DNA of 64,000 nt from contig CADCKR010000002.1 of NCBI GenBank assembly GCA_902802105.1, forward strand, positions 1 through 64,000, read 5' to 3'. The notes under the pieces are model-generated. The model had not been told where the DNA came from, made no database searches, and saw only the letters and a list, made by a program, of their open reading frames with translations. Shown here piece by piece: positions 7,964 through 16,257 of the stretch. Positions within the stretch are counted from its first letter, which is position 1; the number at the start of each line of letters is the position of its first letter. Source of the stretch: an uncultured Ruminococcus sp. (GTDB lineage Bacteria; Bacillota; Clostridia; Oscillospirales; Acutalibacteraceae). A program made the position numbers and the translations under genes.

Positions 7964-8518
7964 TTGGAAGACAGTAAGATAATCAAATTATTCTTTGATC
8001 GTTCCGAAGAAGCAATAACCGAACTATCAGAAAAATACGGGAAGGTTTGTAAAAGTGTGGCTGAAAATATACTTAATAATCATCGTGATTCTGAAGAATG
8101 TGTAAATGATGCTTTTTTAGCTGTATGGAATACAATACCGCCGCAACATCCTGAACATCTTCTGAGTTATGTCTGCCGAATCGTCCGTAATCTTGCCGTT
8201 AAAAAATTTCATGCTAATACTGCTCAAAAACGAAACAGTATTTATGACGTTGCTCTTGACGAGATAAAGGAATGTTTCCCATCGTCTGTTTCAGTTGAGG
8301 ATGAAATAGAAGCTATTGAAGTTTCAAGAGCAATTGACCGTTTCCTTGAGTCAATGGATAAGCAAAACAGGATATTATTTGTGAGGCGATATTTTTATTC
8401 GGATTCTGTTGAAGAGCTTGCCGAACTGTTCAGGACAAGCAAGCATAATATTTCAGTCAGGCTTTCACGCATAAGAAAAAATCTAAAAAAATATCTGATA
8501 AAGGAGGGTGTGCTATAA
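7964..8518 (+). CDS. ECF-type RNA polymerase sigma factor
   Basis: A 184-residue sigma factor starting at TTG behind GGGGGTGAG. Region 2 is CVNDAFLAVWNTIPPQHPEHLLSYV (about residues 46-70), and region 4 is the helix-turn-helix SVEELAELFRTSKHNISVRLSRIRKNL (about 146-172). The stop codon shares one base with the ATG of the next gene, so the two are translationally coupled, as for a sigma/anti-sigma pair. Region 2 is short of a clear -10 recognition signature, as in many clostridial sigma-like factors. Confidence 0.8.
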   Translation: MEDSKIIKLFFDRSEEAITELSEKYGKVCKSVAENILNNHRDSEECVNDAFLAVWNTIPPQHPEHLLSYVCRIVRNLAVKKFHANTAQKRNSIYDVALDEIKECFPSSVSVEDEIEAIEVSRAIDRFLESMDKQNRILFVRRYFYSDSVEELAELFRTSKHNISVRLSRIRKNLKKYLIKEGVL

Positions 8519-9246
8519 TGAAACAAGAGCAAATTTCTGAATGTATCGGCTTGATAAACGATAAATACATTGATGAAGCTGCTGCCTTTGTTGCTGACAG
8601 TTTTGTTAATGATGATTCCGGGTCAGATAAGGACAGGACGGTTATGAGGAAAAAGTCAAGAGTTGCTTTTGTTATTATCGCTGCTGCGGTGATTGCAGCG
8701 GCGGGTACTATAATAAGTGTAACTGCAAAACGCAGCATCAGCGGACCGCCTTCTTTGGAGGATGAGCTTGTCTCCGGCTATGATAATAGCTATGTACCCA
8801 CAGAGAAAGACTATATACGCACCGAAATTTATGATGATCTTAACAACAGGAAAGATAAATTGCGTCAGGAAATGACAGCAAACGGCAAGGATGCCAAAGA
8901 AGCATATTGGGATGCTGATAATCAGGTAGAATATGAACGGGCAATGGAAGCTGTTGATATTTTGAAAAAGTATAACAAGCTCAGCAATGATTTTACTTTA
9001 AACGGAGAAAATAATATCAATAAAGTTATGTGGACTGCCTGCGAACTTATCAACAGTTCAGGTGACATTAATATAAGAGACCAGGTCTTCCTTGAAATGT
9101 TTCTTATAGCTAATTATTCTTATGCTGATGAAGACTTAAGGAAAGAGATTGATAATACTGTTCCGCATGGGTACAAAAGAAACATCTTTTACAGAAGAGA
9201 TCCGGAACAAAACTGCGAATCGCAGCATAAAGAAATAAGCAGTTGA
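8518..9246 (+). CDS. Single-pass membrane protein, probable anti-sigma partner
   Basis: A 242-residue protein. About 45 N-terminal cytoplasmic residues with a basic patch (MRKKSR) precede one membrane helix (VAFVIIAAAVIAAAGTII, about 46-65). The remaining 170 or so residues are polar, rich in charged helices and presumably outside. No zinc-finger anti-sigma motif is visible. The one-base overlap with the ECF sigma gene and the topology suggest it holds or senses for that sigma factor. No family was recognised. Confidence 0.6.
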   Translation: MKQEQISECIGLINDKYIDEAAAFVADSFVNDDSGSDKDRTVMRKKSRVAFVIIAAAVIAAAGTIISVTAKRSISGPPSLEDELVSGYDNSYVPTEKDYIRTEIYDDLNNRKDKLRQEMTANGKDAKEAYWDADNQVEYERAMEAVDILKKYNKLSNDFTLNGENNINKVMWTACELINSSGDINIRDQVFLEMFLIANYSYADEDLRKEIDNTVPHGYKRNIFYRRDPEQNCESQHKEISS

Positions 9247-9290
9247 TTTATACGAGGCTTATTTCGCACAGTAAATAATAGGTATAAGCA

Positions 9291-9329
9291 CACTACCCGA
9301 CTTCCGTTTCAGAGGTCGGGCGGTGTTTT
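9291..9329 (+). terminator. Terminator between the two sigma modules
   Basis: CACTACCCGAC pairs with GTCGGGCGGTG (minor mismatches) and is followed by TTTTG. It separates the first sigma/membrane-protein pair from the second. Confidence 0.7.
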
Positions 9330-9476
9330 GATTTGTATGCTATATGTTTTATAATACGAAATCATATTTTCACTAAGAAATGACAAATGAAAATTTTTTC
9401 TGAAAATCTGAACCGAAACCTGTGGTTGCATAGTTATATATACAGAAGATCTTCACAAAAGCCAAGGGGTGATGAA

Positions 9477-10022
9477 ATGCTTGAACACAAAATAACAGCC
9501 GGCTTGAAAAAAAGAGATGCAAAAGCGTTTGAAGAAGCAATAAAACGGTTCACTCCGCTTGTGGCAAGTATTGTCCGCAATGTTTCAAGAGGCAGTCTCT
9601 CAAAGGAAGACATGGAAGAAACCGTTGCAGATGTATTTGTGACCTTGTGGAAAAACACTGATAATATAGTTGACAGCAAGCTGAAGGGTTATATTTGCTG
9701 TATTGCAAAAACAAAGGCACTTACAAAGATAACCTCCGTCAACAGACATATTTTGCTTGATATTGATGATTATGATGCCGAAGATGACTTTTCCGTATCC
9801 TCTGAGGTCGAAAAGCAAGAGATCGTCAATAGCCTTCGTGAAATTATATCAGAAACAGAAATGCCCGAAAAGGAGATCGTCATCCGTTATTACTACTATT
9901 ATCAGAGCATTACTCAGATCGCAGAAATAATGAAAATGAATCCGGAAACGGTCAAAACCAAACTGAGACGCACAAGGGACAAAATAAAGCGCAGATTGTC
10001 AGAAAGGGGGTATACACTATGA
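9477..10022 (+). CDS. ECF-type sigma factor heading an ABC transporter operon
   Basis: A 181-residue sigma factor. The ATG at 9477 follows AAGGGGTGATGA, which I prefer to the upstream ATG at 9387 with no ribosome site. Region 2 includes SKEDMEETVADVFVTLWKN. Region 4 is the helix-turn-helix QSITQIAEIMKMNPETVKTKLRRTRDKIKRRL. Its stop overlaps the next gene's start by four bases, so it is coupled to the DUF4179-like protein. It likely controls this operon or an outside regulon in response to an envelope signal. Confidence 0.8.
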   Translation: MLEHKITAGLKKRDAKAFEEAIKRFTPLVASIVRNVSRGSLSKEDMEETVADVFVTLWKNTDNIVDSKLKGYICCIAKTKALTKITSVNRHILLDIDDYDAEDDFSVSSEVEKQEIVNSLREIISETEMPEKEIVIRYYYYYQSITQIAEIMKMNPETVKTKLRRTRDKIKRRLSERGYTL

Positions 10023-11359
10023 AAACCACATTCAAAGATCTTTTTTTGGATTTTGATGATGACCTGATAGGCATAGAAGAAGAATCAGTCTTTGTCAATA
10101 CGGATATAAATGAAGAATCGGTAATGAAAATTGCTCTCTCCCGTTCGGCAAAAAAGAAGCCATTCAGCAAAAGCATAAAAGTTTTAATGATAGCCGCAGC
10201 GATAACAATTACTATGGGGATCTGCTCGAGTGTGATCCTTGCAAATTCAGAAGTGAGAAACACGTTCAGAGAGTTTTTTGGCGGCAGTATGGAATCTGCA
10301 GGTATCTATGACGGCGGAGATGTTCGGATAAAAACCGACGACCCGAACCTTGATATTGAATTTTCGGGAGTTTCCGGCGACGGATATGAAGTGTATGCAG
10401 TTATGACGGCGAAGAAAAAGGACGGCAGTACATTTACCGATGAGGATTATTTGTACCCGATCACTGCAACAAAATCTGAAGCTTCAAAAAAGTATCTTGA
10501 ATCACTGAAAGGCAGTAAAGAATTTGACCAGAATATGCTTCTTTCCGATCTGGCGGACTTTATGGGAATTCAGGCAACAGTCAGGGACAATGACGGAAAC
10601 AACTTTGGCTACGGTGATTCGGGCAGCGCAATGATACAGGCCAAATATTATCTTAGCAGCGACAGAAAAAACATGAAGATACTTGTTCGTCTTGATGAAG
10701 AATCAAGCGGTACAAAGCACCTTGATTCGCTTGACGGAACTATGACCATCAAAAGCATCTGTTTTACCGCTCAAAAGAACATCAGGACAATTATGACATC
10801 AGACGGTTCGGATCCCGATTCACATGACAGATACCTGAAAAAGATAGAAGAGCTGGATATAGATAAATCGGATTGTGCCATACTGCATACAGAAAATGAA
10901 AACATATATTGTCAGGTTGACAGAAAGACATACCCGCTTGGGTTTGAAGTTACTTTCGATATGAATTACAGATACAAAAACAATATCGAAATGGAACTTG
11001 AGCCGTCTGATGCACCTCATTTTATAGAAAAGAACTCAAGGAACATCCGGATGACTATATCGCCTTTTTCTGTAAGGCTCAAAGCCGAGAAGGATTATGA
11101 CGGGAGTATGGTGGTTTTTTATCCTGTTGATGTTGACAGTTCTAAGTTCATTATGAAGGACGGGACGGAGTATTACCTGCTTGTCAGCGAAGGAGCCGGC
11201 AGCGGAGGATCTGCAAAAGGATATGTCAAAGACAGCCTGAAAATATCTTTTGTCAGCTCCGATCCTCTCAGCGGACTTGAAAAAGAATTGAATATTATAG
11301 ATACAAAAGAAATTTCAAAGCTCATTATCAACGACGATGTAATATATGATGCAGGATAA
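10019..11359 (+). CDS. DUF4179-like membrane protein, probable anti-sigma factor
   Basis: A 446-residue protein with a short acidic cytoplasmic segment, one membrane helix (IKVLMIAAAITITMGICSSVI, about residues 53-73) and a large external region of beta-rich character (DPNLDIEFSGVSGDGYEVYA and onward). This layout fits the DUF4179 family, found next to ECF sigma genes in Clostridia and thought to act as anti-sigma factors. It overlaps the upstream sigma gene by four bases and is followed by two permease genes and an ATPase. Confidence 0.7.
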   Translation: MKTTFKDLFLDFDDDLIGIEEESVFVNTDINEESVMKIALSRSAKKKPFSKSIKVLMIAAAITITMGICSSVILANSEVRNTFREFFGGSMESAGIYDGGDVRIKTDDPNLDIEFSGVSGDGYEVYAVMTAKKKDGSTFTDEDYLYPITATKSEASKKYLESLKGSKEFDQNMLLSDLADFMGIQATVRDNDGNNFGYGDSGSAMIQAKYYLSSDRKNMKILVRLDEESSGTKHLDSLDGTMTIKSICFTAQKNIRTIMTSDGSDPDSHDRYLKKIEELDIDKSDCAILHTENENIYCQVDRKTYPLGFEVTFDMNYRYKNNIEMELEPSDAPHFIEKNSRNIRMTISPFSVRLKAEKDYDGSMVVFYPVDVDSSKFIMKDGTEYYLLVSEGAGSGGSAKGYVKDSLKISFVSSDPLSGLEKELNIIDTKEISKLIINDDVIYDAG

Positions 11360-11406
11360 CAGATTTTTAGACAGTGTACTCTGTTAAAAAAAGGAGAATG
11401 AAATTT

Positions 11407-12525
11407 ATGTGGTTATCACTTATTTTCAAGAACCTTAAATCTTTTGTACATACCAAGCCGGTACTTTTTTTGTTTATTATAATATCGCAGGTCGTATGTG
11501 TAACAGCGTCTTTAGCTGTGGCAGGCATGGTAAATGCCGTTACTCCTGTTCCTCAGGATGACCGCGGATACAGCGCCTTGTCTTTTTATATTGACTTTGA
11601 AGATCATCCAAATAGTTCTGCCGAATCTGTTCGATGCGTAAGTATATTTGACTTAAAAGAAAAAAAGTTTCTTTATATAGGTGAAGACAACGAAGCTGCC
11701 GCCAGAATTCGTAAAGAGCACCAAAACCGTATTTCTGAATGCGGATATATTGCAAGAACCTCAGATACAAAGCAAAACCTGTACAAAGATATGAAAAAGA
11801 AGATATATTCTGTTTTACAAACCTGCAGCAGAGAGCTTTCTTACTGGGAAATTGGTGGAGGTATTGAGGAGGATAATACAGGCACTGTGGGGTATTTAGC
11901 GGTATCAGCCGATGATGAGTGGATGGAGAAGTACAGACCTTATCTTTATGGAGAAAGAAACAAAATACAGATTGCAAGAAACAAATACTATGAGTCAAAA
12001 TATCAGGCTCTTGCAGTCGGTGACGATATAAAAATTTACAATACTGAATATACAGTATCCAAAATAGTTGAAAAACAGATAGAACCGCCTGATATTTCTA
12101 CTGTCATTGAGTTAAACGCAAAAGCAGTGGATGATGAGTTTACGGTTCATTGGATAGCATTTACATTGAAAAATGAAACTGATCAAAGTGGAATTGCTAA
12201 AGTCAGTGAAAAAAAAAAAAAAAATTTCAAAGCGCTGGCTGTTTATTCATTATGCGGTTCGAGCAAAATAGAGTCCTTTATTGTCTATATATCTGAAATC
12301 ATTCTTTTGATGCTGATGTCGTTCTTTTTGGGAGCAGTTCTGTTTCATTTTGTGCTTATTGCGCCTGTCTCTCAGGTATTCCCTTCTTTTTCGGAGTTTT
12401 TCACGTTCAATATTTATCTGAAAATCTTTGGTATGTATATCGTCTCAGGATTGATCATAATGGCTCTTTCTTTAATACCTTTCGTTACACGTTCCATTAC
12501 ATCATTAACCAAAGGTGGAAAATAA
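11407..12525 (+). CDS. FtsX-like ABC permease with a 16-A tract
   Basis: A 372-residue membrane protein. One N-terminal helix (PVLFLFIIISQVVCVTASLA) is followed by a large extracytoplasmic domain and three C-terminal helices after KALAVYSLCGSSKIESFI, the FtsX-type cytoplasmic loop. The ATG at 11407 lies ten bases after AAAAGGAG; the GTG at 11374 has no such site. A run of 16 A (12209-12224) encodes four lysines immediately before the permease core. The frame is intact at this length, and any change not divisible by three would remove the last 100 residues. Next in the operon are a second permease and the ATPase. Confidence 0.7.
   Translation: MWLSLIFKNLKSFVHTKPVLFLFIIISQVVCVTASLAVAGMVNAVTPVPQDDRGYSALSFYIDFEDHPNSSAESVRCVSIFDLKEKKFLYIGEDNEAAARIRKEHQNRISECGYIARTSDTKQNLYKDMKKKIYSVLQTCSRELSYWEIGGGIEEDNTGTVGYLAVSADDEWMEKYRPYLYGERNKIQIARNKYYESKYQALAVGDDIKIYNTEYTVSKIVEKQIEPPDISTVIELNAKAVDDEFTVHWIAFTLKNETDQSGIAKVSEKKKKNFKALAVYSLCGSSKIESFIVYISEIILLMLMSFFLGAVLFHFVLIAPVSQVFPSFSEFFTFNIYLKIFGMYIVSGLIIMALSLIPFVTRSITSLTKGGK
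12209..12224 (+). repeat. Homopolymer of 16 A inside a permease gene
   Basis: Sixteen consecutive A residues within the reading frame, encoding part of Glu, four Lys and part of Asn. Runs this long are prone to replication and transcription slippage. Confidence 0.9.
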
Positions 12526-12526
12526 C

Positions 12527-13810
12527 ATGATTAAGTATTTCAGACTCGCTTATGATATTATTACCAACAAGTTTATGTTTAATTTGCTTATTATCCTTGA
12601 AATAACGGGAATGCTTGTTCTCACGAATACCGTTATATCCTCATATAACAGTAAACAAATGCTATATTTGCCCTATAAGGATGTTTTATCTGACAATGGA
12701 GTTGTATTTACCGCATACGGTCACGAAATACTCGAATTCAGCGAAAACAAAGATGTTCAGGAAATTTGTGAACGGCATAATGGAAATATAGACTATCGTG
12801 AACTGACAGATCTGCTCTTGAATGAGCTGAAAGGTGATGTGACTATCCGATACACTTTGAGTAACGCTATAGAAAACGGTAAATTGCGATCTGTAATGTC
12901 AGGGAATCAGGCAGATACAATTATTCTGTATTCACTTGACCATGACGTTTTTGAAATGCTTCGTATTCCTTTGTCAGCGGGCAGATGGGCATCATCGGAA
13001 AAGAATAGTGACGGTGAAACAGAAGTTGTCATATCATGCGGTACAAATGCCGAACTTAACAGGGTATATTATACTAAGTACGGCAAAATAAAAATCGTCG
13101 GCATCCTTACACAATCCACATATATTCCGCCCGGTCAGTTTACGGCTGATGATCAGACTGAAATGCGAAGCATATTTGACTATTACCAGAGCTTTGACAG
13201 TACGATTAGCCTTCATGCGCCGTTTGTTTTAATGGATCAGATCAATTATCCGACCGATGTTTACTTTGAACCCGAAAATATATGGTTTATATCTTATGGA
13301 GAAGATATAAGCGAAGAGGATATAAGAGCCAATAACGAATATCTGAAACAATTCGGAGAGATCCGCAGCAAATACGGCGAAGAAAACTTTCAGACTGTAA
13401 ATGAAAAAAGCATTCAAGTTATAAACAATACATATCTTCGTATGCTGCCCATAATACTATCGGTAGCGGTTGTAGTATTGGCAGGACTTATCGGTTCGGT
13501 TGCCATCGCAACTGTACGGCAAAAAAGGAATTTCGGAATTTTCTTCCTTTGCGGCTGTCAGCAAAGGGATTGTACAAAAATTATTCTTGCATATCTGTCG
13601 ATCCTGTTTGCGGCGTCGGCTTTCATTACTATAATAACCATACTGATCATGAGGTTTTTGAATATGGACAGTCTGATCGGTTCTGTTTACGATTGGAATA
13701 ACCTGTTTATCAGTATTTCTGAAATCGCTGTTATGTATCTGTTGTCTATTATTTTGCCGTACAATATCATTAAGTCGAAATCGCCCGTTGAAACTATCAA
13801 GGAGAACTGA
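12527..13810 (+). CDS. FtsX-like ABC transporter permease
   Basis: A 427-residue permease. One N-terminal helix (FNLLIILEITGMLVLTNTVI), a long extracytoplasmic domain (about residues 40-305) and three C-terminal helices (PIILSVAVVVLAGLIGSVAI; YLSILFAASAFITIITILIM; VMYLLSIILPYNII) match the MacB/FtsX fold. The loop NFGIFFLCGCQQRDCTKIIL is the FtsX signature. ATG follows AAAGGTGGA, one base after the upstream stop. It pairs with the 11407 permease and the 13813 ATPase, probably for peptide or lipoprotein export or resistance. Confidence 0.75.
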   Translation: MIKYFRLAYDIITNKFMFNLLIILEITGMLVLTNTVISSYNSKQMLYLPYKDVLSDNGVVFTAYGHEILEFSENKDVQEICERHNGNIDYRELTDLLLNELKGDVTIRYTLSNAIENGKLRSVMSGNQADTIILYSLDHDVFEMLRIPLSAGRWASSEKNSDGETEVVISCGTNAELNRVYYTKYGKIKIVGILTQSTYIPPGQFTADDQTEMRSIFDYYQSFDSTISLHAPFVLMDQINYPTDVYFEPENIWFISYGEDISEEDIRANNEYLKQFGEIRSKYGEENFQTVNEKSIQVINNTYLRMLPIILSVAVVVLAGLIGSVAIATVRQKRNFGIFFLCGCQQRDCTKIILAYLSILFAASAFITIITILIMRFLNMDSLIGSVYDWNNLFISISEIAVMYLLSIILPYNIIKSKSPVETIKEN

Positions 13811-13812
13811 AT

Positions 13813-14478
13813 ATGATACAGATAAAATCATTGACAAAGACATACAACTACAAAAAAGCAAACGCATTTACCGCTCTGACAGACGTTTCCCTGACCGTTG
13901 AGGACGGCGAAATGCTTGCGATCATAGGCAAGTCAGGCGCAGGAAAATCGACACTCCTGCATATTATCGGTTGTATAGACACCTTTGAAAAGGGCGAATA
14001 TACTATTGACGATATCAAGGTACATAAACTGTCCGACAGAAGGCTTGCAAAAATACGCAATGAAAAGGTGGGTATCGTCATGCAGGACTTTGCGCTGGTA
14101 GAAGAATATACCGTTCTTGAAAACGTAAAGATACCGCTTTATTTTGCACGAAAAAAGAAGGGCAGTTCAAACAAACTCGCCCTTGATGCGCTTGAAAAGG
14201 TGGGTATGAAGGAGCTTGCGAAAAAGCCTGTCAATAAGCTTTCAGGCGGTCAGAAGCAGCGTGTGGCTATCGCAAGGGCAATCGTCAACGACCCGTCATT
14301 TATCCTTGCTGATGAGCCGACAGGTGCATTGGATACCAAAACATCAGCCGAAATTATGGAACTTTTCAAATCGCTCAATGCCGAAGGCAAGACAGTAATC
14401 ATCATTACCCACGATCCGACTGTTGCCGAACGCTGCAAACGGCAGATCGAAATTTCTGACGGCAAGATAGTTTTATAG
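13813..14478 (+). CDS. ABC transporter ATP-binding protein (LolD/MacB type)
   Basis: A 221-residue ATPase with Walker A GKSGAGKST (about residues 39-47), Q-loop MQDFALVEEYTVLENV, signature LSGGQKQRVAIARA, Walker B FILADEPTGALD and the switch His in IITHDPTVAE. The family energises FtsX/MacB-type permeases, and the two permeases lie immediately upstream two bases away. It is the last gene of the sigma/anti-sigma/ABC operon; a strong hairpin terminator follows. Confidence 0.9.
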   Translation: MIQIKSLTKTYNYKKANAFTALTDVSLTVEDGEMLAIIGKSGAGKSTLLHIIGCIDTFEKGEYTIDDIKVHKLSDRRLAKIRNEKVGIVMQDFALVEEYTVLENVKIPLYFARKKKGSSNKLALDALEKVGMKELAKKPVNKLSGGQKQRVAIARAIVNDPSFILADEPTGALDTKTSAEIMELFKSLNAEGKTVIIITHDPTVAERCKRQIEISDGKIVL

Positions 14479-14491
14479 ATTACCTTACTAC

Positions 14492-14523
14492 AACAGCCGT
14501 ACTCCTTTTGAAGTACGGCTGTT
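14492..14523. terminator. Terminator between convergent genes
   Basis: AACAGCCGTACT pairs perfectly with AGTACGGCTGTT around an eight-base loop; T-rich sequence follows on the plus strand. It ends the ABC operon and may also stop the convergent AlbA_2 gene. Confidence 0.8.
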
Positions 14524-14529
14524 TCTGGT

Positions 14530-15966
14530 TTACGAATAATATTTCTGATTCGGGCTTGCGGGTCTGTCGGGTATCTGCAGCTTTATTAATCCCCTGTCGA
14601 TCAGCGGCTGGATATAGGTTTTGATCGCATAGGTAGCAGAGGACAGCCCTATAAACTGCGCCAGCTCCTTTCTTGTGCGTGGGGTTTTGCAGAAGTTGAT
14701 GATTTGTGCTTCACGGCTGTCAGGGTCATCAATGCCGGAGAATTCATCAGTCAGCCGGAAAATCACGGTGAACTCCCCGTACTGATCTTTAAATTCCGGC
14801 TCAGGCATATCGGCTGAAGCTAATTCTCTGCGTATTGTGGGAATACCGGAGTAGCGGTTCTCGGATATGCCCATCACTTCAAGAGCGTTTGCAATGACAG
14901 GATTTCTTGTATCCGGCTGGATACGACCGAGAGTATTGAGCGTCAGTCTGCCGTAAAGACCGCCGGGACTGGACAGCTCAAATCTGTCGGAAAATATTTT
15001 CAGATAGATAGGCGTGCCTTCTGTATGGATGCTGTAATCTCGGTGAACAAGTGCATTGAGTATCGCTTCACGGACGGCATTCTGCGGATAATCGGAACGA
15101 TCGCGCCTCTTGCCGGTTTCAGGGTCTATGATCGTTTTTGTGCGGGTGTTTTTACGGACAAAAGCCAATGCAGCATCAAGCATTTCGGGGATAGTTCCCT
15201 CTATTCGCTGATTGTCAATAAAGCGTGAGCCGTCAATATCTGTTTCGCCGATCTCCGTTCCCGGCACGGATACAGCAATTATCCCGAGCTGCATAAAATA
15301 AGCCTGGGGATAGGAGCCTAAAAGCAGCTCGGCAGCCAGTGTCGGATGCCCGTTTTTTTCTATGCTCATCAGCTCCATGATCTTTTCATCGTCAAGTCTG
15401 GACAGATTTGGCTTATTCAGCTTAAGCTTAAGTAAGTATTCCGCTAACTTGTTTTCATCAAGAGAGCTCATTTCAGCCCGCTCAACTTCCCGTATTTCGT
15501 CCTGATATTTTTTCCTGTAAGCCTCGTAGCTGTAAACCTCATATTCGTTCATAGGAATATCGGCATCGCCCACACGGACATATGAGCCTTTTATTCTGCC
15601 CTTGCCCTTATAAAAACACGGTCTCTCCGTAATATCGACCGGCGGTATCTCAGCGGCAACGATATTCTTTCCGTCTGTTTCCGTGACAGTAAAGACAGCC
15701 CTGACGGGAGGTTCCATCTGCTGACATTGCTCCATTACTTTTTTCTGCAGAAGCTGCACATCGTCAATACCTGTTATTTCATAATTGCTGCTTTCATCTA
15801 TCCCGAAGATTATTACACCTCCGTCATCCTGATTGGAAAAGCTAGAAAGTGTATCGAAAAGTCTTTCGGTAACACCATCCTTGCACTTTTTCAGTTCAAC
15901 ATTTTGAAATTCAGCTTTTGCTTTTTTAACTTTATCTATCAATTCTTTTAAATCTTGCTCATACAT
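14530..15966 (-). CDS. AlbA_2 (Schlafen-like) domain ATP-binding regulator
   Basis: A 478-residue protein. An N-terminal AlbA_2 domain (FQNVELKKCKDGV, then TLSSFSNQDDGGVIIFGIDE; about residues 20-130) is followed by an HATPase-like domain (AVREAILNALVHRDYSIH, SSPGGLYG and RNPVIANALEVMG; about 285-370) and a C-terminal winged helix. These are usually annotated as putative DNA-binding transcriptional regulators and are common in accessory or defence-associated regions; the activity is unproven. ATG lies behind GGAGGTG with a well-formed promoter upstream. It stands alone. Confidence 0.8.
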   Translation of the reverse strand: MYEQDLKELIDKVKKAKAEFQNVELKKCKDGVTERLFDTLSSFSNQDDGGVIIFGIDESSNYEITGIDDVQLLQKKVMEQCQQMEPPVRAVFTVTETDGKNIVAAEIPPVDITERPCFYKGKGRIKGSYVRVGDADIPMNEYEVYSYEAYRKKYQDEIREVERAEMSSLDENKLAEYLLKLKLNKPNLSRLDDEKIMELMSIEKNGHPTLAAELLLGSYPQAYFMQLGIIAVSVPGTEIGETDIDGSRFIDNQRIEGTIPEMLDAALAFVRKNTRTKTIIDPETGKRRDRSDYPQNAVREAILNALVHRDYSIHTEGTPIYLKIFSDRFELSSPGGLYGRLTLNTLGRIQPDTRNPVIANALEVMGISENRYSGIPTIRRELASADMPEPEFKDQYGEFTVIFRLTDEFSGIDDPDSREAQIINFCKTPRTRKELAQFIGLSSATYAIKTYIQPLIDRGLIKLQIPDRPASPNQKYYS

Positions 15967-15991
15967 TTTAAATTCACCTCCAACTATTTTA

Positions 15992-16020
15992 ATTATATGC
16001 TAAATATTAAAAAATATCAA
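15992..16020 (-). promoter_or_regulatory. Sigma-A promoter of the AlbA_2 gene
   Basis: On the complement TTGATA (16015-16020), 17 bases, TATAAT (15992-15997), about 30 bases before the ATG. Two tandem 17-base repeats at 16047-16083 lie upstream. Confidence 0.75.
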
Positions 16021-16046
16021 TGCGTTTTTTAAAGGTTAACACAAAG

Positions 16047-16083
16047 TTTAAAATATTACATGATAGATTAAAATTTTACATGA
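16047..16083. repeat. Tandem 17-base direct repeat upstream of the AlbA_2 gene
   Basis: TTTAAAATATTACATGA (16047-16063) and ATTAAAATTTTACATGA (16067-16083) match at 15 of 17 positions with a 20-base period, about two helix turns. They sit just upstream of the promoter and could bind a regulator, possibly the AlbA_2 protein itself. The binding is inference. Confidence 0.5.
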
Positions 16084-16197
16084 AAAGGTGTATTTACAGT
16101 AAGATTTTCTTTTTATGATCGAATAATCCATTGTTGACAGAGTGAAAGAAAGTATTCCGGCTGGCGGTTAAGCAAAAGACAAATTAGGATAGAATAA

Positions 16198-16234
16198 CAG
16201 CAGCCCTTTGTTCGCAAATGACAGAAGGCTGCTG
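16198..16234 (-). terminator. Terminator after the HTH-Fic gene
   Basis: CAGCAGCC pairs with GGCTGCTG around a 21-base loop; on the minus strand it is followed by TTATTCT. Confidence 0.6.
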
Positions 16235-16257
16235 CATTTATTTGTATACTTATTCGA

